NCBI GenBank assembly: GCA_964019055.1 | Contig: OZ025213.1 | Coordinates: 4,746,792-4,810,791 of the forward strand | Source of the DNA: Anthopleura xanthogrammica | Lineage: Eukaryota > Cnidaria > Anthozoa > Actiniaria > Actiniidae | Direction: 5' to 3' | Length of the DNA: 64,000 nucleotides | Shown: positions 56,241 through 64,000 of the stretch, one piece after another | Position numbering within the stretch: the first letter of the stretch is position 1 | How the letters are laid out: every line of letters begins with the position of its first letter | Position numbers and translations under genes: made by a program | The notes under the pieces: generated by a model | Database searches by the model: none | Seen by the model: the letters and a program-made list of their open reading frames with translations, nothing else | Told to the model about the DNA's origin: nothing

Positions 56241-57063
56241 ATGGAAATGGTACTGGTGATAATAATGGTGGTGGTAGTGGTTGTGGTGTTGATTAAATGG
56301 TGGTGTGGGTGGTAATGATGTTGGTGGTGATTATGGCCTTCCTTCCTTCCTTCCTTCCTTCCTTCCTTCCTTCCTTCCTTCTTTCCATCCATCCATCCAT
56401 TGTTTCAATTATTCATCCATTAAGATTTACCCATGCGCCCATAAACCCCAAAAAATATCATTGGTAACTTTGTCTTGATGAGGAAGCCTGTGATACTCTG
56501 TTATTATACATTGTTATTTTTATTTTCGAGTATTATAATGTATTTTATTATCAATGTTGATTATAGATTAATTTTAAACCTTGAGAAAATACTTTCTCTA
56601 CATACTAGAAAAAATAGACTTCTTTTATATAGTACATTAAAATAACTATTTTACAGTTTCTGTAACTGAAAAAATGCCTTATTGAATAGTATACTTCAAT
56701 TCTGTACAATTCACATATTCTTTACCTATTTAGATATGCTAACCAAATAGAAATGACTCAAAATGGTGCACTACAGTAAAAAACTGCATAAAAGAACAAG
56801 TGGATTTCAAGCTCATGCACGTTGGCTATTAATCACCCAATATACAAGAACCACTTCAGCCTGACAAAGGCTATTAATGCGAAAAGTACAAAGAAGCTTT
56901 AGCAAACATGTACAAAGCATGCTCTAAGGATCATTGAATTAATATAATTTATTAGTTACAGTTTGTTTGTTACTGTACAAGGTAAAGAAGGCCAAGCAGG
57001 TGCCTGCACTTTGGAGCATGTAAAGAGTTTGTAATGCATGGTTACTAAGTTCAAAAGCAAATA
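56241..57063. other. Non-coding stretch with microsatellites
   Basis: GT-rich imperfect repeats (about 56220-56335) and (CCTT)n then (CATC)n at 56337-56400. Nothing else was recognised. Confidence 0.5.
56337..56400. repeat. (CCTT)n/(CATC)n microsatellite
   Basis: About 12 cctt units followed by four catc units. Confidence 0.9.
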
Positions 57064-57225
57064 GTGATCCAGGGGGTGTCCATTGCTACACCGAACACCC
57101 CCCCCCCCCCCCCAAATAAATATAAGTACACAATAAGTCAGATCAGGATTATAGATGACGTCACTATATCGTCACTTTTTCCATTTGAAACTCCCCCCCC
57201 TTTGCAAATTTCTGGATCCGCCCCT
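57064..57225. mobile_element. MITE with GGATCC-type ends, copy 4
   Basis: The left end gtgatccagggggtgtcc and the right end ctggatccgcccctg are inverted. It contains a C-run of about 15 (57100-57114). Confidence 0.6.
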
Positions 57226-57515
57226 GTAAGCTGTGCATCTAATCGCACGACCTAGAGGACAATTAACAGAAAAATAGGTACGGTGTTTAAGCGAATGCAT
57301 TTATCTATTTCTTTAAAATTTTATACAACATTTTGATGAAAAAAAAAACGACTGTCGGCCATTTTTGCCATTTTTGTAGGTCGAGTGCACCCGTGTTTCA
57401 TAAGAATTAATTTAAGGATTAAATGATTGTGATGTTCTCGACCAATCGGAATCGAGTAATTTTGTTGAGTGTACTATATAAACGTCAAAAAATCTATGTA
57501 CATTTTATATATGGT

Positions 57516-59884
57516 CTAAACATTTGCATCCAATGATTGTTGAGATAACCGTAATGCCTCTCTGTATGATGGTAATCCAGATGAATCTATCCCCTCATTG
57601 TCAGTAGTATTACTCTCCCCTGAAGGATCCTGGGTAATGCTACTAACATCCGGGATAGATTGTCTCGTAACCTCGTCATAACTAGGTGGAGGATCACCAA
57701 AATTTAATCCCCAAATCCCATCTTCATTTTCAAGGTCTGTATTATTGGGGACATTAGTTGGTGTTGGCCTCTGTGATCGGTGTTGCCGTCGTTTCATGCA
57801 TCCACAATAAATGGTCACAATGACAAGCAAAAGGACACACCCCATCATAGACATAAGAAGATAAAGGCGTTGGGTATCATACGACATGCCTAAAATTGAA
57901 AACAAGGGCAATAGAAATGCAAGTGAGTATAAGTTGTGTACACTGAGTTGATGGTGATACATAGTGATAATGATGATCATAATCAGTACTATACGACACG
58001 CCTAAAAGTGACCAGAATAGCAATAGAAATGCAAGTAAGTATAAGTTGTGTACACTGAGTTGATGGTGATACATAGTGATAATGATGATCATAATCAGTA
58101 CTATACGACACGCCTAAAAGTGACCAGAATAGCAATAGAAATGCAAGTAAGTATAAGTTGTGTACACTGAGTTGATGGTGATATATAGTGATAATGATGA
58201 TCATAATCAGTACTATACGACACGCCTAAAAGTGACAAGAAGAGCAATAAAAATGCAAGTAAGTATAAGTTGTGTACACTGAGTTGATGGTGATATATAG
58301 TGATAATGATGATCATAATCACGGGTAATGATGGTGATGGTGGTAGTGATGATGTTGGTTATAATTTGATAGTTACCTGAACCATTCGAGTCTTGATCAC
58401 CAGTGTTTAATTCAGGCTTTAAAGTCGGGTATATTTTAGTAGGATTTTCCGTTGTTTTGACCTCATTTTTATCGAACCTTTCATAATGTGCCCAGAATCT
58501 AACTTTTCCGCGGTGGTATTTCTGGGAATACAAATACAATTCCATCACACTTCCCGATGATTCTATTGTTGGTGGGATCCGCTGACCACATAATTCCAGG
58601 ATCCTTATGCCGTTAGTAACTTCCAAAATGTAACCTTTCCGCGAGCAGACACCCAAATTAAAGTCTTTAAATTTCAATCTAATGCGATAGCCTGTGGGGG
58701 CCTTTATTCGCCATTGGTGGAAATATCCGATTGGGTATGCGTAGTTCTGAGGATAAGAAATGCTCTTGATGTTCCCTGAACTCGCTGTTAGATAAGATAC
58801 TACAAGAAATAAGAAAACGATGCATGATTAAATCAGTCAGTCGTGCGCATGCTTACAGTTGTATATGACGCTTGCATAATAAAACACAAATACACCACAG
58901 TCATAGTTTTTCTACACTCTGTCTTTGTTAAATAAGCCTCGGACAACAGCTTGGTCACCTGTTTTCTATGTTTGAAAAAAAGATGCTTATATTTCATTGT
59001 TGTAATTAACAACGACTCGGGCCATACCAATAGTGCACAGCGCTTGTGTATGTTGAAATTATGACCTGACTACAACTATTGTTCAACAACAGGGAAATAC
59101 GAGTATCTTTCGTTCAAATTCTAAAGATGTTCAGATTCCGTACAATCTTTTATGCACCTATTGTTCTTAAAGCGCACGAAGTCGAAAATAGTAATAAAGC
59201 AAAAAGGTCTCTAGTGAAACTAAGAAATCCGTGGAACTAAGAAAACACTTGATAATGATCTTTAGTAGTTTCTTTAACTATACTACTTTGGGAATGTAGT
59301 TTTAACCCTGTATAAAGATGGCAGCCAAACTAGGAAGGAAATGATGAATTAATGAATACCAAGAGTTAGTTGGTGTGAATGGGGCTTTAGTTTCACCGTA
59401 ACAGAATTCAATTCTAAAAATCTAAACTTACTTTCATCTGGCTTTACGACTTGCAACTGAAGAAACAAAACTGTTGAAATAATGTTAAATTGAGTTATTG
59501 AAAAACGACATATTACAAGGGAGTTCAGTGTGATATTACGTAACTCCGGAAATAACAATATTCAGAATTCTTTTTTTTTAGTCTCATTGAGTTGTACTAA
59601 AGGAATATTTATGTGATTTAAATCTGTCTTCTTCAGTTATCAGTCCAAAATAATTGTTTACAAACTAAAAATTCTAAGAAAAATCGGCGTGATCAGTGAA
59701 GGGTTACCTGTAATTCATCACTCACAGAAAACTTCGTCTAACTTTTACCATATCATATACACTGATCAGTTTATATTATTTATTTCATTTGAAATCACTT
59801 GGTTTTCATATACTATAGTTTTCTTTGTTAATTACCTGAAACCCATGCTGCTAGCAAAACCTTATTTCTGTATCCTTTCTTCAT
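57516..59884 (-). CDS. CUB gene 3: single CUB, transmembrane helix, PPxY tail
   Basis: Four exons (minus): 59836-59884 (ATG, MKKGYRNKVLLAAWVS), 59432-59470 (39 nt, rest of signal peptide FLFLQLQVV), 58377-58799 (141 aa: CUB SGNIKSISYPQNYAYPIG... plus a Thr/Pro-containing stalk), 57516-57889 (helix SMMGCVLLLVIVTIYCGC, then a tail). All junctions are phase 1; 885 nt, 294 aa. The tail carries DPPPSYDEV (a PPxY WW-domain ligand) and, about 45 residues later, the related LPSYREAL. PPxY motifs recruit NEDD4/ITCH-type ubiquitin ligases in known membrane adaptors; that role here is inferred. The CUB lacks some usual cysteines. The acceptor of the last exon is repeated in a 112-bp tandem array (57880-58320). 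Confidence 0.8.
57880..58320. repeat. 112-bp tandem repeat that duplicates a 3' splice site
   Basis: Four units with few differences. Each holds, on the minus strand, a pyrimidine-bearing tract (tctggtcacttttag or similar) ending in AG, then GC-TGTCGTA. The outermost unit (57889) supplies the real acceptor of the last exon of CUB gene 3; the others run into TAG or unrelated frames within a few codons. Confidence 0.9.
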
Positions 59885-60511
59885 GATTCACTGCTTGAAT
59901 GTGTTATGTAAATCTTAAAAGACATGATTTTTGTCTAACATTTGAAGAACAGTATCATTCCGCTGTCTTGCCGATCGATGATATTATGGATCGTTGATGA
60001 AAGGCTGGCTAGAATACTGTTATATTAGAACGCCGATCAGATGCTCATTTGAGATGCTTGCCAGCTTCGTATATGAGCGGAAATCATTTTAAATTGGCTT
60101 TCTACGTCACTCGTCATGTCAATATGCATTAAAGCAATACACTTTCAAGGATTTTTTGTGTAGTCATCCTGTTTACACGCTTCAGTTGGTCACATCAACG
60201 TATCATTACGTAAAACTGTATTCCTGCTAATCCAGTCTCGCTAGAAGTCAGCATACATTAATAGAATGACAATATTTCTATTAATAAGTCGATGCGATCA
60301 TCTTATAGAATGATATGTGAAAGCTTATCCAACGACTTTGTTCATTCGCCGTTCAATCATATCCCTCCTTTTCGTTCTACGTTTTTTTCCTTAATTTGAT
60401 TCTTTTGTTCCTTTCTTTCCTTGTTGTACCCTAACTTCATGTTCCTTTATAAGATTCTATGGGTCCTTCCTTGCATCCTTACATCTATCCATTCACCAAT
60501 CCACCCCATCC
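59885..60511. other. 5' flank of CUB gene 3
   Basis: It should contain the promoter of gene 3 (minus strand). No clear TATA box was found. The rest is AT-rich without a recognised feature. Confidence 0.4.
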
Positions 60512-60851
60512 ATGATCCCTCCATCCATCCATCCCTCCCTCCATCCCTCCCTCCCTCCCTCCCTCCCTCCCTCCATCCATCCATCCATCCATCCATCCAT
60601 CCATCCATCCATCCATCCATCCATCCATCCATCCATCCATCCATCCATCCCATCCATCCATCCATCCCATCCATCCATCAATTACATCCATCCATCCCAT
60701 CCATCCATCCGTCCATCCACCCATCCATCCATCCACCCATCCATCCATCCATCCATCCATCCATCCATCCATCCATCCATCCATCCATCCATCCATCCAT
60801 CCATCCATCCATCCATCCATCCATCCATCCATCCATCCATCCATCCATCCT
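60512..60851. repeat. (CCAT)n/(CCCT)n minisatellite
   Basis: 340 bp of almost pure catc units with a ccct patch near 60534-60572 and a less regular middle (about 60650-60745). Frames on both strands (Pro-Ser-Ile-His or Trp-Met-Asp-Gly repeats) are by-products. Confidence 0.95.
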
Positions 60852-61058
60852 TCCAAAGCGGCTGTCATTGGTAGTTTTTCCATGCCCTGATGAGTAATCC
60901 TATGACACTCTGTAATTTATCTTTATTTTTATTTCAACTTTGTATTATGTTGTAAAATATAAGTAAACTTCGAAGCCCGAATAAACACCATCCACCTGAT
61001 CAATCCTTATCCATGCCAGCGGATGGACTTTATCCAGACTTGATCAGTTCCAGCTCGA

Positions 61059-61211
61059 ATAGACCTTTCCAGAATTCGCTTGGCTGTGGATATTGATCAC
61101 GAAACAATGGCTTCAAGACGAGGTTGGCCTTGATAAATAAAAGCATCAAGTTCAGTCTCGACTTGGAACCATTGTTTCGTGATCTTCCAAACGAATCCGG
61201 GAAAGGTCTAT
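61059..61211. mobile_element. ATAGACC-family MITE, complete copy
   Basis: Both ends are present: atagacctttccagaattcg and the inverse of cgaatccgggaaaggtctat. The inner arms (gatcacgaaacaatgg, aagacgaggttgg) are mirrored. 153 bp. It lies downstream of CUB gene 4. Confidence 0.8.
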
Positions 61212-61672
61212 AGGAGTTTTCCATTGGATTTTCAGGGCCGTCACCCTAGAGGGAGGGGCCTTGGGGGCTGGGCTCCCGAATAATTTCGGGTGTACTGTAT
61301 AATGAACACTGAAATGTTTAGGTCTGTTACTAATACATAGGGCGTTTTAGAATTTAGAATATAGCATCCCAGATACTTTTGACCCCCCCCCCCCCCAAAA
61401 AAAACTTATTCAATTTCTAAATTAAAAAGAAAATCCATCCCAAGTCATGATGTTTATGTTGAGAGGCTATAAGGACGTGCTTTACATTATAAAATGACTA
61501 GTTTGTGGCATCACTACTCAAGAACCTTAAAGTCAATATCGCTATATAATTGATTCAAATCTGCTCAGTCCTGAATTAGCTTCATTAGAAGTATTTGATT
61601 CGAGGTTCATTTGTCGTACATTTCCCTGAATATCGTTATCGTAACGTTGTGCATTATCCACAGGCTCTTGAT

Positions 61673-63897
61673 CTAATTTTCTAGATTCTGATTCGATTCT
61701 CTCATAACAGCTTCGTAAGATGGCGGAGACTCAAAATTCTGCGAACGCTGGTGATTCAAATCGTTGTTTTGCCAAGCCTCATCATAACTCGGTGGTGGAT
61801 CATCAGCTACCGTCTCGGGCAATTCATTATCATTGGTTTGTCTTTGAACAGAATAACTGCCTGGTGACGTTGGCTGTCTAGTTTGGGAGATACCATCAGA
61901 ATATCCAGTTCTTGGAGGCGGTGGCAGGTCTAATGTCAAAAACGTTCCATCTTGATGAGTATTCCGAACTGGGTATTCTCTTGAGTGTGGTACTACTGAA
62001 CGGCTTGTCTGATAGTTCCAGTTGTTAATAGAAGTTTGTAGTATGTTTTGATTTACAGTTGGACGACTACTTCTTCGACAGGCCCAGCATAAGCACGCCA
62101 CAACCAGTATTAATGGGACTACTAGTACTATTAGCAGATATGGCGTGCCAGAAAACGTTTCAGATTGGTGTCCACTGTCTATCGCATCTAGAAAAAGATT
62201 TTGAGAACGTTGTTTAAGCCTATGAGTTGTTTACCTGACCTAGGTAAAAGAGTTTCAAAAAATGTTGTCGTAGCTAAAAGAGATGGACTGAGATAGGCGA
62301 TAAGCGATGGGAGATACGTCATTCTCTCCCTCACCTTCCTCCGCCCCTCACCTCTCCCAAAGCACACCCCTCCTCCCCTCCCAAAGCGCCGCTATGCAAA
62401 CTAGGTCATTCCAAAAGCTAAGAACAGTTGAACGAAAGTTAAGAACGCTGAGGTTAATTTGAGATATATTAAGTGTTGCTTTTAGTGGACGAAACTATTT
62501 TAAGCACCAGTCCTCAATTACTTGTGTTTAGATGTATGCCTATAATTCCTATTCCTATCTCCTACCTCCAATAAATACCCTTATATATTTGAAATACTCA
62601 AGCATGAAATATTTGTAAGAAAGAAAATCTTTGGGGTACGATAAATTATTATTGTTGTTGTTGTTGTTGTTTTCTCCGACAACGTTTTTCGAAATAAACA
62701 TGCAGCGTATAAACCCTTGCCTCCAGAAGTCCTATTTCGCTTCGATTCCGGTGCTTTTAACGAGTAAACGAAAAGAAACCAAGGTTATTTCTCTTCGCGA
62801 CTTCCCATCAAAACAGCAAACGCCGAAGCGAAAATAAATAACCGCTGGACCCAAGGATAGAGTGTCATATGGAAAGCTTCTTTCATTCAGATCTCAGAAA
62901 CAAGTAGGGGTGATCTACTAGGGATCGGACTCCAAGAAGCTAAAGACACCAAACTAGTTGTTGGTTTTCATAACCGCCATCTTGGCTGAATTTGAATTCG
63001 AAATCCTCATTTTCTTACATGCATGGTGCATGTTACACTTGGAGATATTTTCGTTTTTGTAGTGACCAAAAGGCAGCCAATTACAGTCTTCACGGCTCAC
63101 CCCCTACAATCCATTAATGAATTTATTATTCGAATATTGAGTTCATTATTCACTCTAACTCCAGAGTTGAAAATAAGTTATTTACTTGAGTTTTGATTTG
63201 ATTCTTCAACGATTGCCATGCCAAGGTAGAAAAACTCCCAAGAAAGGCCATCACTTTGAATTTTAGTTGTGAAATGAATGTAGAGTTTGGAGTCTTCGAA
63301 TTTCTATGAAAACTCAGAGTGAATAATGAACTCAATATTCGAATGATAATGAAATCATTAATGGGGACAAGGGGGTACGCTTGAGTCGTTTTGACTGTAA
63401 GCACCGAGGGTCAAATAATATCACTGCCAATGTTTGCATGTATGGATTCTTATCGTTGACAGTTGTATGTCGCATTTTACCTGTTGGCTCGAAACGAGTT
63501 GTTGTGGTGGACAAGGTTGTCGGCAGCTGCCAACTCGTGGTAGTTTCATACCATACTGGTCTGTACTTTGCTTTGAAGCCTCGCCCCTTGCATCCCGCGC
63601 TATAATAAGAAGAGTAAAAAATAATAGAGGCTCGTGTCCAAGGAAGGAAAGTTATAGGTTTTGTAGGTCTATTCCAGTTACAATAGGACTTGTGGTCTTT
63701 ACTGATGTACACATAATCATAGTCGTCACAATATCGGTTCTTCTTCTTCACATAACAATTATAAAGATCCAGTTCGATGAATTCAATCTGCAGTTTTTTA
63801 GAAGACATTGGCATGATCCATTTGTAATAAATGCCGCTTGGATATCCCCAGGGGTAGTTTGGGCTACTAAATGAGCCATCTGTAGACTTAAGATAGC
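61673..63897 (-). CDS. CUB gene 4 (5' end outside window): CUB, transmembrane, PPxY tail
   Basis: Two exons seen (minus): 63481-63897 (139 aa; CUB starting GYLKSTDGSFSSPNYPWGYP, with a Thr-rich stalk ending RFEPT) and 61673-62187 (helix YLLIVLVVPLILVVACLCWA and a tail of about 140 residues). Both junctions are phase 1 (CAG|GC and ACAG|GT, CTAG|AT). The tail has DDPPPSYDEAW and ESPPSYEAVM, two PPxY motifs in the same relative order as the pair in gene 3, and a PPPP run. Signal-peptide exons must lie beyond 64000. It is a paralogue of gene 3 and the same WW-ligand role is inferred. The intron carries a fold-back MITE (63099-63375). Confidence 0.75.
62635..62840. repeat. (TTG)n and fragment of the 23300/31690 repeat
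   Basis: (ttg)n at about 62650-62670 is followed by a piece similar to the ends of 23300-23800 and 31690-32325 (cttcgcgacttcccatcaaa, acagcaaacgcc). It lies within the gene 4 intron. Confidence 0.5.
63099..63375. mobile_element. 277-bp MITE with ~57-bp TIRs in the CUB gene 4 intron
   Basis: The left arm ccattaatgaatttattatt, cgaatattgagttcattatt, cactct is mirrored by agagtgaataatgaactcaa, tattcgaatgataatgaaat, cattaatgg. C/G-runs form the outermost part. No coding capacity. Confidence 0.8.
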
Positions 63898-64000
63898 CTG
63901 TAAAAGAAGAAGAAAACCAAAATCAACATTCTTATCTACTGTATCTCACACCATAGAAAATACAGCCAATCACAAAGCAGGAAATCCGTTGTATATTCGT

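Noticed and set aside
56106..56315. Plus-strand hydrophobic frame over a GT-rich repeat
   Set aside because: It arises from ggtggtgat-type repeats and is antisense to the pseudogene.
60421..60897. 158-codon His/Pro/Ser-Ile repeat frame and its antisense
   Set aside because: Translation of a (CCAT)n minisatellite.

Overview
This is a window of animal nuclear DNA. It is AT-rich and intron-containing, with GT-AG introns of about 0.3 to 8 kb, dense transposons and microsatellites, and no operons. The coding content is extracellular modular proteins (CUB and laminin-G domains built from phase-1 exons) and a fukutin/LicD-family glycosylation enzyme. With the CR1/L2-like LINE and hammerhead-ribozyme motifs, this suits an early-branching metazoan. 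I favour an anthozoan cnidarian, but that is inference and not provable from the window.

Left half (1-33 kb): one gene can be assembled, a Golgi/ER type II membrane protein with a GT-like region and a C-terminal LicD domain. Its exon 1 is at 15600-15715 and its exon 2 at 6217-7915, both on the minus strand. A decayed LINE (about 8438-11890) sits in the intron. Exon 1 lies in a segment found three times (about 1-380, 15525-15746, 30002-30357), and all three copies keep the same open exon and splice donor. The rest is layered transposon sequence: a 6.3 kb TIR element (15747-22047) with an empty site elsewhere in the window, a TA-flanked element (24063-24710) whose empty site is at 4091, an 8-bp-TSD element inside a 54-bp satellite (27.3-28.5 kb), and several MITE families.

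Right half (33-64 kb): a cluster of four CUB-domain genes plus one pseudogene. Gene 1 (minus, 33054-38900) is signal peptide, laminin G and three CUB domains, with its last exon uncertain. Gene 2 (plus, 47541-52884) is complete: signal peptide, two CUBs, one transmembrane helix and a cytoplasmic tail. Gene 3 (minus, 57516-59884) is complete: one CUB, one transmembrane helix and a tail with a PPxY motif. Gene 4 (minus, 61673-63897) runs off the right edge and has the same design as gene 3. A broken tail-exon copy lies at 55505-56240. In all three genes whose 5' end is visible, the signal peptide is split over a 43-49 nt first exon and a 36-39 nt second exon, and every junction is phase 1, so the cluster probably arose by local duplication and exon shuffling. 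These would be cell-surface or secreted recognition proteins; genes 3 and 4 could recruit WW-domain ubiquitin ligases.

The stretches between genes hold repeats, microsatellites and hammerhead-ribozyme motifs. All exon structures were read by eye from splice signals and domain continuity and have no transcript support here.
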